A stretch of DNA of 64,000 bases from Xanthomonas sp. Leaf148 (GCF_001423585.1 NZ_LMOP01000008.1:1377118-1441117); one strand, 5' to 3'; positions 17,882-27,634 are shown, numbered from the stretch's first letter. Notes: a model not told the origin generated them from the sequence alone. Translations and numbers: made by a program.

Positions 17882-19252
17882 ATGACCCGTCCCTTTGCCC
17901 CGCGCTCGGCGGCTGGCCGTCTGGGCGCTGCGCTGCGCAGTTCGCCACCGCTGGCATGGTCGTTCCTGTATTTCTTCTGCCTGCTCAGCGGTTACTACGT
18001 GCTGCGTCCGGTGCGCGAGGCGATGGGTGCATCGTCGGATGTGGCCGCGTTGTTTCCGGCCGGCATGATCGGCTTCTTTGCCGCGCACGGCATGCCGCTC
18101 AAGGACTTCACCTTGCAGGTGCTGTTTACCTGCACCTTCCTGATCATGCTGCTACTGCAGCCGGTGTACGGCGTGGTGGTCAGCCGCTATCCGCGGCGCG
18201 TGTTCCTGCCGCTGGTCTACGGGTTCTTCATTGCGACCCTGCTGCTGTTCTACGTGCTGTTCGACAGCGGCGTGCCAGGGCGCGGGATGGCGTTCTTTTT
18301 GTGGCTCACGGTCTTCAACCTGTTTGCCGTGGCGGTGTTCTGGAGCTTCATGGCCGACGTCTTCAGCAATGCCGAAGCGCGCAACTACTACGGCTATATC
18401 GGTGCGGCCGGCACCCTGGGCGCGTTTCTCGGGCCGATCCTCACCCGCACCTTGGTCGAGCGCATCGGCATTGCGCACCTGATGCTGGTGTCGGCCGGGT
18501 TCCTGACGGTCTGCGTGGTCTGCGTATTGCGTCTGCGCTTGTGGGCGGTGGCGCGCGAGCAGGAGCGTCAACTGGACTCCGGCGAGGTGCCGATGGGCGG
18601 CGACGTGCTCGGCGGCCTCAAGCTGATCGTGCGCGAGCCGTTGCTGCGCTGGCTGGCGTTGATGACGTTATTCGGCGTGGGCGTGGGCACCTTGCTCTAC
18701 AACGAGCAGGCGGCGCTGGTACGGCGGCTCTATACCGATGCGGCGGCCAGCACCGCGTACTACGCCAGTATCGACCTGGCGGTCAACGCGCTCGCACTGG
18801 TGCTGCAATTGCTGGTGACGCGCGCGCTGTTGTCGCGCTTCGGCATCGCACCGGCGCTGCTGATTCCGGGGGTGGCCATCACCTTGGGGTACGCGGTGCT
18901 GGCAGCCTCTCCGCTGCCGCTGATGATCGCCATCGTGCAGGTGATCACGCGTTCCAGTGAGTTTGCACTGGCCAAGCCGGCGCGCGAAACCTTGTACACG
19001 CGAGTCAGCCGCGAATGGCGCTACAAGGCCGGTGCGGCGATCGACACGGTGGTCTATCGCGGCGGCGACCTGAGCTTTGTGTGGATCCACAAGCTGGTAT
19101 CGGGCTTGGGCTCCACCGCGGTGTTCGGGGTTGGTCTATTGGCGGCGGTGGGCATGACGCTGGGCACGTTCGGCCTGCTGCGCGAAGCACGCAAGTTGCC
19201 TGCAGAGCGCGACGGTGTGGCGGATGGGCGCGCAGCGGAGTCGCAGGGCTGA
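17882..19252 (+). CDS. Major-facilitator / NTP-NDP exchanger-like transporter
   Basis: A 456-residue inner-membrane protein with about 12 hydrophobic helices. SGYYVLRPVREAMG near residue 40 and NYYGYIGAAGTLGAFLGPILTR are typical of the bacterial family annotated as MFS or ATP:ADP antiporter (TlcC)-like. SSEFALAKPARETLYTRVSREWRYKAGAAID in the C-terminal half is also conserved there. In free-living bacteria these proteins have no proven substrate, and nucleotide exchange should not be assumed. It is monocistronic; no partner gene is adjacent. Confidence 0.82.
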   Translation: MTRPFAPRSAAGRLGAALRSSPPLAWSFLYFFCLLSGYYVLRPVREAMGASSDVAALFPAGMIGFFAAHGMPLKDFTLQVLFTCTFLIMLLLQPVYGVVVSRYPRRVFLPLVYGFFIATLLLFYVLFDSGVPGRGMAFFLWLTVFNLFAVAVFWSFMADVFSNAEARNYYGYIGAAGTLGAFLGPILTRTLVERIGIAHLMLVSAGFLTVCVVCVLRLRLWAVAREQERQLDSGEVPMGGDVLGGLKLIVREPLLRWLALMTLFGVGVGTLLYNEQAALVRRLYTDAAASTAYYASIDLAVNALALVLQLLVTRALLSRFGIAPALLIPGVAITLGYAVLAASPLPLMIAIVQVITRSSEFALAKPARETLYTRVSREWRYKAGAAIDTVVYRGGDLSFVWIHKLVSGLGSTAVFGVGLLAAVGMTLGTFGLLREARKLPAERDGVADGRAAESQG

Positions 19253-19571
19253 CCCGCGTCACATGTTTGTAGCTGTGTTGTCGCTGCGCAGGGCGGCCTT
19301 GCCGGGACATCTATGGAACGATGGCGCGCGCATAGTTGGGCGGCCAGGTGCTGACGCGTGGTAGTGCTTGTACGGGGTGTCTATCCCGTGACTGCGCGCG
19401 CACTCCGCAGCCAGCGGATGACAACCAGCACGCGACATCGATCATCACGCGTGGGCCAGTGCTGCGCTGGTGACGTCATCTCGTTCAAGGCACGATCTCT
19501 GTGCGTGTTGCCAGACAGCCGGAGCGGCATCGCGGCTATGCTTGCCGCCACGTCCACACGACTTTCTTGCC
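19253..19571. other. Intergenic, nothing recognised
   Basis: About 320 bp. I see no gene, strong terminator or repeat here. Confidence 0.4.
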
Positions 19572-19925
19572 ATGTCCCTGTTCGCGATCATCGCCGGCAT
19601 CCTTGTCGGCCTGCTGCATGTCTACATCCTGGTACTAGAGATGGCGCTGTGGACGCACCCGTTGGGCTTGAAGACCTTCCGCAACACATTGGAGAAGGCA
19701 CAGGCCACACGCGTGCTGGCAGCCAACCAGGGCCTCTACAACGGCTTTCTCGCCGCAGGTCTGCTCTGGGGCGCGCTGGCGGCACGGGTCGATGTGCTGA
19801 GCTTTTTCCTGGGCTGTGTGGTGGTAGCGGGGTGCTACGGCGCCTACAGCGTCAACCGCCGCATTTTCTTCGTGCAGGCGGTGCCCGCGTTGATCGCGCT
19901 CGGGTTGGTGTGGCTACCACACTGA
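19572..19925 (+). CDS. DUF1304 family small membrane protein
   Basis: A 117-residue protein with four predicted membrane helices. The family signatures LVGLLHVYILVLEMALW, NQGLYNGFLAAGLLWG and the end helix IFFVQAVPALIALGLVWL are clear. Function is unknown for the whole family. ATG 19572 begins MSLFAIIAGILVG; upstream in-frame sequence lacks the character of coding DNA. It is convergent with fadE. Confidence 0.9.
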   Translation: MSLFAIIAGILVGLLHVYILVLEMALWTHPLGLKTFRNTLEKAQATRVLAANQGLYNGFLAAGLLWGALAARVDVLSFFLGCVVVAGCYGAYSVNRRIFFVQAVPALIALGLVWLPH

Positions 19926-20111
19926 GGCGTCTGTTGGCAGGGTGTTTGCCTCTCGTCAGCAGGCTTGCCCGCGATGCGGCATCACCGGTCACGCCGCTTC
20001 GTGGGCAAGCCCACGCCTGCAAGACAGCCACCTGAGACTGATAGTTCGGCAGCCCATGGCTGCTCGCATCTGCTCACAGCGTAACCGGGTGATGGGCGGC
20101 CCCCGCAAACA

Positions 20112-20140
20112 ACGACGGCGGGCTAAAAGCCCGCCGTCGT
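20112..20140 (-). terminator. Terminator of the fadE operon
   Basis: A perfect 13-bp stem ACGACGGCGGGCT/AGCCCGCCGTCGT with a 3-nt loop lies 24 bp past the fadE stop. On the minus strand it is followed by TGTTTGC, so the T-tract is short. It may also act on DUF1304 transcripts from the other side. Confidence 0.8.
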
Positions 20141-20163
20141 CGCTGACAACCTTGGCACGAACC

Positions 20164-22638
20164 TTACGCGGCTTCGCGCGGCTGCTGCGCCTGCGGCTTG
20201 TCGTAGAAGCTCGCCGCACGCAACTCGTGCGGATCGAAGTCGTCCACGGTGATGGTGTCCATCATGATCTCGCGCAGCTCTTCCAGCAGCTTGCGCTCGT
20301 CCACGGTGAGCACGCCCTCGGCCACCGCTTCGTCGAGCTGTGCACTGAAGTCGAGGGCTTCGATGCCCTTGGTCTTGAGCGCCTTCAGGAACTTGCGTTC
20401 CACCGGCTCGGCCATCACCGCCTTGGCCAGATAGCTGGAAATGCGGCCACCCGGGTTGTTGGCGCACGGGGTCAGAAACACACCCTGTGCCAGGCGATCG
20501 CGCGCTTCGTTCGGGGCCATCAGGATCGATGCCACACGGTGTCCCAGGCGGTCGCCCGGCGCTTCGGCACGACGGCCCAGCGGGAAGATCAACACCCACA
20601 TCAGCCAACCCACCGGGCGGATCGGGAAGTTACGCAGCGCCGCCGATAGCGAGGTCTCGATCTTGTGCACGCTGTCGTGGAAGGCCCAGGCCAGCAGCGG
20701 CTGGTCGGCCGCCGGCGCGCCTTCGTCGTGATACCGCTTGAGCATCGCGCTGGTCATGTAGATATGGCTCAGCACATCGCCCAGCCGACCCGACAACGAC
20801 TCCTTGAACTTCAACTTGCCGCCCAGCATCAGCATCGACACGTCGGCCATCAGGGCCAGGTTGGCCGAGTAGCGATCCAGTTTGCGGAAAAAGCGACGCG
20901 TGTATGCATCACCCGGCGCTGCGCCGATACGCGCACCGGTCAGACCGAACCAGAACGAACGCACCGCATTGGAAATGCCGAAGCGGATGTGCCCGAACAG
21001 GCTCTGGTCGAACTCTTCCAGACCACGGCGCGTATCCGGATCCTGCGCCGCCTTCATTTCCTTCATCACCCACGGATGGCACAGGATGGCGCCCTGGCCG
21101 AATATCAGCAGACTGCGGGTCATGATGTTGGCGCCTTCCACGGTCACACCGATCGGTGCAGCCTGCCAGGCGCGGCCGGCGAAGTTGCGCGGCCCCAGAA
21201 TGATGCCCTTGCCGCCGATCACATCCATCATGTCGCTGACCACTTCGCGGCCCATGGTGGTGCAGTGGTACTTGGCGATCGCCGACGGCACCGACGGCAC
21301 GTCGCCACGATCCACCGCTGCGGCAGTGGCCTGTGCCAGCGCACTGATCGCATAGGCCTTGCCGCCGATCCGCGCGAGCGCTTCTTCCACGCCCTCAAAG
21401 CGGCCGATCGACAGACCGAACTGCTTGCGGATGCGCGCATACGCACCGGTCACCACCGCGGCGTACTTGCCGCCACCGCTGGCGGTGGAGGGCAGGGTGA
21501 TCGAACGACCCACTGCCAGGCACTCGTTGAGCATGTTCCAGCCCTTGCCCACCATCTCCACGCCGCCGATCAGCTGGCTGAGCGGAATGAACACTTCGGT
21601 GCCACGGATCGGGCCGTTCTGGAAGGTGGAATTCAGCGGGAAATGACGGCGGCCGATTTCCACTCCCGGGGTCTCGCGCGGCAGCAGCGCCAGGGTGATG
21701 CCGATGTCCTTCTTGTCGCCGATCAGGCCGTCCGGGTCATAGGCGCGGAACGCCAGGCCGATTAGCGAAGCGACCGGTGCCAGGGTGATGTAACGCTTGT
21801 CGAAGGTGAGCTTGACGCCGAGCACGTTGGCGCCATTCCACTCGCCCTTGCAGACGATGCCGTAGTCCGGGATCGAGGTCGCATCCGAGCCGGCAAACGG
21901 GCCGGTCAGACCGAAACACGGTACTTCCGCACCAACGGCCAGACGCGGCAGGTAATAGTCTTTCTGTTCCGGGGTGCCGTAATGCAGCAGCAGCTCACCG
22001 GGCCCGAGCGAGTTCGGCACACCGACGGTGGAGCTGACCACGCTGGAGATCGACGACAGCTTCTGGATCACCTTGTGGTGCGCCAGTGCACTGAAACCCA
22101 GACCACCGTATTGCTTGGGAATGATCATGCCGAAGAACTTGTTCTTCTTGATGTAGTCCCACAGCTCCGGCGGCAGATCGGCATGGACGTGGGTGATTTC
22201 CCAGTCGTTGACCATCTTGCACAGCTCTTCCACCGGGCCATCCAGGAACGCCTGCTCTTCGGCGGTCAACTGCGGCTTGGGGTAGTTGAGCAGCTTCTGC
22301 CAATCCGGGTCGCCGGTGAACAGCTCGCCCTCGAAACCGACCGAGCCGGTCTCCAACGCAATGCGCTCGGTCTGCGACAGCGGCGGCAATACCTTGCGGA
22401 AAAAGCCCATCAACGGCGTCGTCAGCAGCGGCTTGCGCAGGAACGGCAACAGCACCGGAGCGGACACCAGCACCACCAGTGCGGCGGCGGCGATGGTGGC
22501 GGTGAGATTGGCACCCAGCAGCCAGCACGCCACCAGCACGCAGGCGCTGATCGCAACCCAGGTGGCAAGGCGCATGCGGTGATAGGCAGCGATACCCGCC
22601 GCCAGGATGACGAGGAGGAACGGTGCAACGATGCTCAT
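20164..22638 (-). CDS. fadE: Acyl-CoA dehydrogenase FadE
   Basis: An 824-residue FadE-type acyl-CoA dehydrogenase catalysing the first, FAD-dependent step of fatty-acid beta-oxidation. Three N-terminal membrane segments (MSIVAPFLLVILAAGIAAYH and the next two) are followed by the catalytic domain with FFGMIIPKQYGGLGFSA, PCFGLTGPFAGSDATSIPDY, VTVEGANIMTRSLLIFGQG and a C-terminal DUF1974 region. The start at 22638 is chosen because it overlaps the upstream hydrolase stop by 4 bp; a longer in-frame extension would lie inside that gene. It forms an operon with the hydrolase, divergent from a TetR-type regulator. Confidence 0.95.
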   Translation of the reverse strand: MSIVAPFLLVILAAGIAAYHRMRLATWVAISACVLVACWLLGANLTATIAAAALVVLVSAPVLLPFLRKPLLTTPLMGFFRKVLPPLSQTERIALETGSVGFEGELFTGDPDWQKLLNYPKPQLTAEEQAFLDGPVEELCKMVNDWEITHVHADLPPELWDYIKKNKFFGMIIPKQYGGLGFSALAHHKVIQKLSSISSVVSSTVGVPNSLGPGELLLHYGTPEQKDYYLPRLAVGAEVPCFGLTGPFAGSDATSIPDYGIVCKGEWNGANVLGVKLTFDKRYITLAPVASLIGLAFRAYDPDGLIGDKKDIGITLALLPRETPGVEIGRRHFPLNSTFQNGPIRGTEVFIPLSQLIGGVEMVGKGWNMLNECLAVGRSITLPSTASGGGKYAAVVTGAYARIRKQFGLSIGRFEGVEEALARIGGKAYAISALAQATAAAVDRGDVPSVPSAIAKYHCTTMGREVVSDMMDVIGGKGIILGPRNFAGRAWQAAPIGVTVEGANIMTRSLLIFGQGAILCHPWVMKEMKAAQDPDTRRGLEEFDQSLFGHIRFGISNAVRSFWFGLTGARIGAAPGDAYTRRFFRKLDRYSANLALMADVSMLMLGGKLKFKESLSGRLGDVLSHIYMTSAMLKRYHDEGAPAADQPLLAWAFHDSVHKIETSLSAALRNFPIRPVGWLMWVLIFPLGRRAEAPGDRLGHRVASILMAPNEARDRLAQGVFLTPCANNPGGRISSYLAKAVMAEPVERKFLKALKTKGIEALDFSAQLDEAVAEGVLTVDERKLLEELREIMMDTITVDDFDPHELRAASFYDKPQAQQPREAA

Positions 22639-23558
22639 GGTCTTGCTCCAGTGACATGCTCGGTGATGTTGGACGCTGCAATGGTGCCAACCGAGGGCAG
22701 TGCGTCCAGATAATGCAACACGGTGGCGGTAAAGGTGGTGTTGTCGTCGCCTGCCAGCATGTGCGTGGCGTCGGCCAGCTGCACGTGCTGCGCATGCGGG
22801 GCGATCGACAAGAATTCGGTGATGTTGTCCGGCGTGACCAGATCGCTGCGCCCGCCGCTGATCAACAGCATCGGGCAACGCACCTGCGCTGCGGCTTCCA
22901 ACAAGGCGTGCTGCTGCAACTGCGCATCCTGACCGGCCAGTTCGTCGACCAGGCGAGGGTCCCAGTGCCAATGCCAACGTCCATCTGCGCGTTGACGCAG
23001 CAATGCTTGTAACTGATGCGCAGTCTTGCGCGGGCGATGCGGCAGATACGCGGCAATTGCATCGGCCGCCGCATCCAGCGAGGCAAATCCATCCGGATGC
23101 GCGGTCATGAAGCGCAGGATGCGCTCCACGCCCGTGGTGTCCCAACGCGGGGTGATGTCGACCAGCACGATCGCGCGGAACAGCCCCGGCCAGCGCGCCT
23201 CGGCAAGCAGCCCGAACAGGCCGCCCATCGAGGCAGCGACCAGCACCGGCGGCTCTGGCTGCTCGCCGGCCAACACAATCAGGTCGTCGGTGAATTGGGT
23301 GGGCGAGTAGGGCAGATCGGCCTCGTTGAAGCCCGAGTCTCCATGCCCGCGTGAGTCGTACGACAGCGCGCGGTAACCGGCCTGCGCCAGCGCGGTTGCC
23401 GTCGCTTCCCAGGCATGCCGCGTCTGCCCAAACCCATGCGCCAGCAGCACCGTGGGTGCGTGCTGCGCACCCCGCATCGACACGGCCAGCTCTACGTCGC
23501 CAGCGCTAACGCGCGACATGGTCGCAATGGGGGCAAGCGTAGAGGGAGATGTAACCAT
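22635..23558 (-). CDS. Alpha/beta hydrolase
   Basis: An alpha/beta-fold hydrolase of up to 307 residues. Visible are the oxyanion region LLAHGFGQTRHAW, DSRGHGDSGF, the nucleophile elbow LVAASMGGLFG (Ser), an acidic residue in ISGGRSDLVTPDN and the His in ADATHMLAGDD. Two starts are possible: 23558, whose ATG lies inside the palindrome at 23555-23572, or 23519 (MSRVSAGDVELAV), which would leave the palindrome as an operator in the leader. The 3' end overlaps fadE by 4 bp, so it may act on acyl esters or thioesters in the same pathway (inference). Confidence 0.85.
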   Translation of the reverse strand: MVTSPSTLAPIATMSRVSAGDVELAVSMRGAQHAPTVLLAHGFGQTRHAWEATATALAQAGYRALSYDSRGHGDSGFNEADLPYSPTQFTDDLIVLAGEQPEPPVLVAASMGGLFGLLAEARWPGLFRAIVLVDITPRWDTTGVERILRFMTAHPDGFASLDAAADAIAAYLPHRPRKTAHQLQALLRQRADGRWHWHWDPRLVDELAGQDAQLQQHALLEAAAQVRCPMLLISGGRSDLVTPDNITEFLSIAPHAQHVQLADATHMLAGDDNTTFTATVLHYLDALPSVGTIAASNITEHVTGARP

Positions 23559-23572
23559 ACCTAATGGTATGG
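23555..23572. promoter_or_regulatory. Candidate TetR operator 1
   Basis: CCATACC-TAAT-GGTATGG is a perfect 7-bp inverted repeat at the 5' end of the hydrolase-fadE operon, facing the divergent tetR gene. Related CGTATGG half-sites occur at 23602 and 23676. Confidence 0.65.
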
Positions 23573-23591
23573 ATGCGGGACACCTGCTGTC

Positions 23592-23614
23592 AATACTCCC
23601 TCGTATGGAGTGTT
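23592..23614. promoter_or_regulatory. Candidate TetR operator 2
   Basis: AATACTCC-N7-GGAGTGTT is an inverted repeat with one mismatched pair in the same divergent region. Its spacer contains CTCGTAT, sharing the CGTAT core with site 1. Confidence 0.5.
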
Positions 23615-23694
23615 AAGCCCTTGAATCATGGCAGTTGTCTGTCATTTTTGTGATGCATACTGCAACTGACCCAGGCGTATGGTTAAATCGCGCC

Positions 23695-24303
23695 ATGAAC
23701 GACATCACCGAATCCAACCCCACCACGCCCCGTGCCAGTTCCGGTCGCGGTAATCGCCTCAGCGCGGACGATTGGGCGCAGGCGGCGCTGGACCTGATCG
23801 CCGAACAAGGCGTGAGTGCCGTCGCTGTCGAGCCATTGGCGCGTCGTCTCGGCGTCACCAAGGGCAGCTTCTACTGGCATTTCCCCTCGCGCGACGCCCT
23901 GTTGCAGGCCGCCCTGGAGCGCTGGGAAATCTTCGAGCAGAAGGAAGTCTTCGGCAGTCTGGAAGACGTTCCCGATCCCAGCGCCCGTCTGCGCGCGCTG
24001 TTTCAGCTGGTCGCCCACGAAGTCAAACCGCACGTCATCTACAGCGAACTGCTCAAGGCACTCGACCACCCGGCCGTGCGTCCGGTCATCGACCGCGTCT
24101 CGCAACGCCGCCTCGACTATTTGATCGCCTCGTTCCGCCAGGCCGGCCTCAGCCGCACCGACGCCCAGCATCGCGCCCGCCTCGCCTACGCGGCTTACGT
24201 CGGCTTCCTGCAGTTATCGCTGCAACTGCAGCAACCCAAACAGGCCCGCGAAGAATTCGAATCCTACGTCGAGCATGTGATTCAGACGTTGATTCCTGGG
24301 TAG
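23695..24303 (+). CDS. TetR/AcrR-family transcriptional regulator
   Basis: A 202-residue regulator. The N-terminal helix-turn-helix spans about residues 20-66: WAQAALDLIAEQGVSAVAVE, RRLGVTKGSFYWHFPSRDAL. A variable ligand-binding domain follows. ATG 23695 starts MNDITESN; the longer upstream extension has no ribosome site. It is divergent from the hydrolase-fadE operon across a region with two inverted repeats, so it probably represses that operon, with a fatty acyl-CoA as plausible inducer (inference). Confidence 0.9.
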   Translation: MNDITESNPTTPRASSGRGNRLSADDWAQAALDLIAEQGVSAVAVEPLARRLGVTKGSFYWHFPSRDALLQAALERWEIFEQKEVFGSLEDVPDPSARLRALFQLVAHEVKPHVIYSELLKALDHPAVRPVIDRVSQRRLDYLIASFRQAGLSRTDAQHRARLAYAAYVGFLQLSLQLQQPKQAREEFESYVEHVIQTLIPG

Positions 24304-24649
24304 AAGAGCCATCACTCAGCTGGGCGCCAGCGCTGGTTAGCTAGCGAATCAGTGCAATCATCGCATCACCCTCATGACACCGGTAGGCATCAGCTTCCGA
24401 ACTCAGCTGCATATGGGCGCAGTTCCACACTGTTAGCGGCCGATCGGCGCACTACTTAAATGGTCTCTTAAAGAGACTGTTATTTTCATTCTTGCGCAAA
24501 ATTCACGACAAGACAATTTCTTGTTAACGCATCTTTAATTTTTCCAAGTTGATAGCTACTATCGGCGTCACCTTCGTTTTGGGTTCGTTTTTCGATCCCT
24601 CGAACGGTTGTTCATCACGCCACTATCAAGATCTCGGAGAGAGAGCTCA
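24304..24649 (+). promoter_or_regulatory. AT-rich leader and promoter region of TonB receptor gene
   Basis: About 345 bp, much richer in A and T than its surroundings from 24450 on. It holds a perfect 15-bp inverted repeat GTCTCTT-A-AAGAGAC (24463-24477), CAAGA-N5-TCTTG (24509-24523), and GATAG-CTA-CTATC near 24551. These may be binding sites or transcript hairpins; no regulator is assigned. GGAGAGAGAGC lies just before the receptor start. Confidence 0.5.
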
Positions 24650-27610
24650 ATGATTTACAAGACCAGCAAGCTTCGCGATGCGATTTCGTTCGCTATCGCG
24701 GTTGGCGCTTCCGCCTCGGCACTGCCGTCAACGGCAATCGCCCAGGACGCGGGGGCGACCAACCTCGATCGCATCGAAGTCACCGGCTCGCGCATTCGCC
24801 AGGTGGATACCGAAACGGCCCAGCCGATTTTGACAGTTAGCCGCGCTGACATTGAAAAGCAGGGTTTTTCGTCGGTCGCCGACATTTTGCAGAACATCAG
24901 TGCTGTGGGTACCCCGCCAATCAGTCGCGCTTCGCCGCTGTCTTCCGGCGAAGCAGTTGGTGGCACGTACATCAGCCTGCGCGATCTCGGCGCCGCACGT
25001 ACGCTGGTCTTGGTCAATGGTAAGCGTCTGGGGATCACCACGGACGGTCTGCAGGACATCTCGACCGTTCCAGTGTCGTCGATTGATCGAATCGAGGTGC
25101 TGAAGGATGGCGCTTCTTCGATTTACGGTTCCGATGCAATTGCTGGTGTCATCAACATCATCACCCGTACCAATTTCGATGGCGCGACCGGCAGTGTTTA
25201 CTACGGCCAGTATTCGCAGGGCGATGGTGAAACGACCAATGCGGACTTCGTGATGGGCGTGACGGGCGAGCGTGGAACGCTAACCGTCGGCATCGAATAC
25301 GCGAAGGAAAACAAGGTTGCGGCTTCTGACCGTCCTTACTCTGAATTCCCGCGCTCGTCTAATCATCCGGATTTTGGTTGGACCGCAGTCGGTGAGTTCG
25401 GTGGTTTCGTGAGCCGCCCGGGTGACGCGCTTCCTAACGTCCGCTATCCGGCAGCAAGCGCAGCCAACCCCAACCGCGAAGTGCGCGTTTTGGTGCGCGA
25501 CGGTGGAAACCCCGACAACCCGGCTGACTACCGTCTTCAGAATACCGATCAGACTGTCACCCAGGACAAGACCAACACCAATCGCTGGACCGACCTGCGC
25601 ACTCCGCAGGAACGCCGCTCGTTGTTCGTCGATGGCTCTTACGACCTGACCGACAACGTGCGTTTCCGCACCAACGTGCTGTACAGCAATCGTGACTCGG
25701 AGCGCCAGATTGCGGGTTATCCGTACCAAGCGCTTGCATTCGGGTCACCGATGTCGGTGGACAGTGCGTTCAATCCACTGAATCGCGAAATTCCGAATTG
25801 GTGGCGTCGTACGACGGAAGTGCCGCGTACCACGCGTGCCGAACTGACCACCTACCGTTTCTCGGGCGCATTCGACGGGTCGTTCAATGTCGGCGACCGC
25901 ATCTTCGACTGGGATGTGGGCTATCTCTACAACAACAACAAGCTGGTGCAGAGCGGTTACGGTGATCTCAATCTGACTTCGTTGCGTGCTGCTGTGGGTC
26001 CGTCCTTCATCAACGCGTCCGGTGTCGCACAGTGCGGCTCGGCTGCGGCCCCGATCGCGCTGGCACAGTGCGTGCCATTCAACCCGTTCATTGCTGCCGG
26101 CCTGTCCGGTCCGGGTGCTTTGACCGGCAACCAGGCTCTCCAGGATTTCCTGATCCCAACCACGCATGCAACTGCGGACACCAAGACCAAGGTGATCTCG
26201 GCCAACCTCTCTGGCAGTTTGTTCACCCTGCCGGCCGGCGATCTTGGTTTTGCAGTGGGCGCTGAGCAGCGCAAGGAAGAGGGTGAGTTCAGCCCTGACG
26301 CGCTCGCTCAGTCGGGAAATACCTCCGGTTTGGCCAACTTCCCCACCGGCGGCAGTTACAAGGTCGAGGAAGTGTATGCAGAGTTCAACGTGCCGCTGTT
26401 AGCCGACCTGCCGTTCGCTCGCGAGCTTGGCCTGAGCATGGCGACACGGTACTCCGACTACAACACCTTCGGTGACACAGTGAACAGCAAGTTTGGCTTC
26501 AAGTGGAAGCCGATCCAGTCGTTGCTGGTCCGTGGTACCTGGGCTGAAGGTTTCCGCGCCCCGACCATTTCCGATCTTTACGGTGGTGGTTCACAGTCTT
26601 TCGATTCCTACACCGACCCCTGCGATGTGCAGTTTGGTGCCTCGCGTAATAGCCCTGCAGTTCGAGCACGCTGTGCTGCCGCGTTGCCGGTCAATGCCAA
26701 TACGTTCCGTCAGCAGGCCCAGGGTTTCGTGCCGACCACGGCAGCGTCCTCGCAGACACCTCTGGCGTTCCTGTCGGGCTCCAATGAAGAACTGACCCCG
26801 GAAACTTCTACCTCCAAGACCTTGGGTTTCGTATGGAGCCCGGGCTTCGTAAACGGCCTGAACGTGTCGCTCGATTGGTGGCAGATTCGCGTGGAAAACA
26901 CCATCATCGGTGACACGGCAAATCTGATCCTCAACGATTGCTACATCAACGGCATCACCGAGCGTTGCAACGCGTTCACCCGTGATCCTGTGAGCGGCAT
27001 CGTCAACACCTTGAATCGTACTTCGATCAATGCCGGCTACCGTGAGGTTGAGGGTTATGATCTGGATCTCGGTTATCGCCTGGCCACCGACTCGCTCGGC
27101 ACCTTTGGCGTCAAGTGGACAACCACTTACACCAGTCGCGACGACTTGGTGACCACCCGCACGTCCGTTACTAATCCGAACCCGCTGACGGGGGTGGGCT
27201 GGGCTGGAACGACTACGGGTACGCACTTCCGCGTTCGATCCAATGTTGCACTCAATTGGGATAAGGGCGACTTTGGTGCAAGTTGGACAATGCGTTACTT
27301 CTCCGGTTTGAAGGAATCTTGCCTTAGCGCGTCCCTGTTCCCGGACGAGTGCAGTGATCCCAACTATCGCGCGCCGAACAATCAAGGCGTTTCGATTGGC
27401 AATCCAACCAATGAGCGTGGCGCGACCGTCTTCAACGATGTTCAGGTCCGTTGGAATGCTCCGTGGAACGCGACGATCTCCGCAGGCGCAAACAACGTGT
27501 TTGATCGTGTTGGTCCGACCTTGTACAGTCAGCCTAGCGCCAACGTTTCTTACTTTGGTGGCTTCGACATCGGTCGCTTCCTGTACATGCGTTATACCCA
27601 GCGTTTCTGA
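24650..27610 (+). CDS. TonB-dependent receptor (island receptor 1)
   Basis: A 986-residue outer-membrane receptor. The signal peptide (MIYKTSKLRDAISFAIAVGA to IAQDA) is followed by the TonB-box-like LDRIEVTGSRIR. The plug contains GKRLGITTDGLQD, VLKDGASSIYGSDAIAGVIN and IITRTNFDG; a large barrel then ends YMRYTQRF with a terminal Phe. GGAGAGAGAGC precedes the ATG. The N-terminus (SKLRDA), plug and leader resemble receptor 2 at 30.2-33.2 kb, so the two are paralogs. It is followed by a terminator and then a sulfotransferase gene. The ligand is unknown; pairing with modification enzymes suggests a peptide or specialised metabolite (inference). Confidence 0.93.
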   Translation: MIYKTSKLRDAISFAIAVGASASALPSTAIAQDAGATNLDRIEVTGSRIRQVDTETAQPILTVSRADIEKQGFSSVADILQNISAVGTPPISRASPLSSGEAVGGTYISLRDLGAARTLVLVNGKRLGITTDGLQDISTVPVSSIDRIEVLKDGASSIYGSDAIAGVINIITRTNFDGATGSVYYGQYSQGDGETTNADFVMGVTGERGTLTVGIEYAKENKVAASDRPYSEFPRSSNHPDFGWTAVGEFGGFVSRPGDALPNVRYPAASAANPNREVRVLVRDGGNPDNPADYRLQNTDQTVTQDKTNTNRWTDLRTPQERRSLFVDGSYDLTDNVRFRTNVLYSNRDSERQIAGYPYQALAFGSPMSVDSAFNPLNREIPNWWRRTTEVPRTTRAELTTYRFSGAFDGSFNVGDRIFDWDVGYLYNNNKLVQSGYGDLNLTSLRAAVGPSFINASGVAQCGSAAAPIALAQCVPFNPFIAAGLSGPGALTGNQALQDFLIPTTHATADTKTKVISANLSGSLFTLPAGDLGFAVGAEQRKEEGEFSPDALAQSGNTSGLANFPTGGSYKVEEVYAEFNVPLLADLPFARELGLSMATRYSDYNTFGDTVNSKFGFKWKPIQSLLVRGTWAEGFRAPTISDLYGGGSQSFDSYTDPCDVQFGASRNSPAVRARCAAALPVNANTFRQQAQGFVPTTAASSQTPLAFLSGSNEELTPETSTSKTLGFVWSPGFVNGLNVSLDWWQIRVENTIIGDTANLILNDCYINGITERCNAFTRDPVSGIVNTLNRTSINAGYREVEGYDLDLGYRLATDSLGTFGVKWTTTYTSRDDLVTTRTSVTNPNPLTGVGWAGTTTGTHFRVRSNVALNWDKGDFGASWTMRYFSGLKESCLSASLFPDECSDPNYRAPNNQGVSIGNPTNERGATVFNDVQVRWNAPWNATISAGANNVFDRVGPTLYSQPSANVSYFGGFDIGRFLYMRYTQRF

Positions 27611-27634
27611 TAAGCAGTTCGGTTGCTTGACTTA

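Noticed and set aside
22639-23145. 169-codon N-terminal extension of FadE
   Set aside because: It lies wholly inside the upstream hydrolase gene in another frame; the 4-bp overlap start at 22638 begins a proper membrane helix.
24671-24692. Two TTCGC motifs resembling a PIP box (HrpX target)
   Set aside because: Spacing is 12 and not 15 bases, and the motifs are inside the receptor coding sequence.
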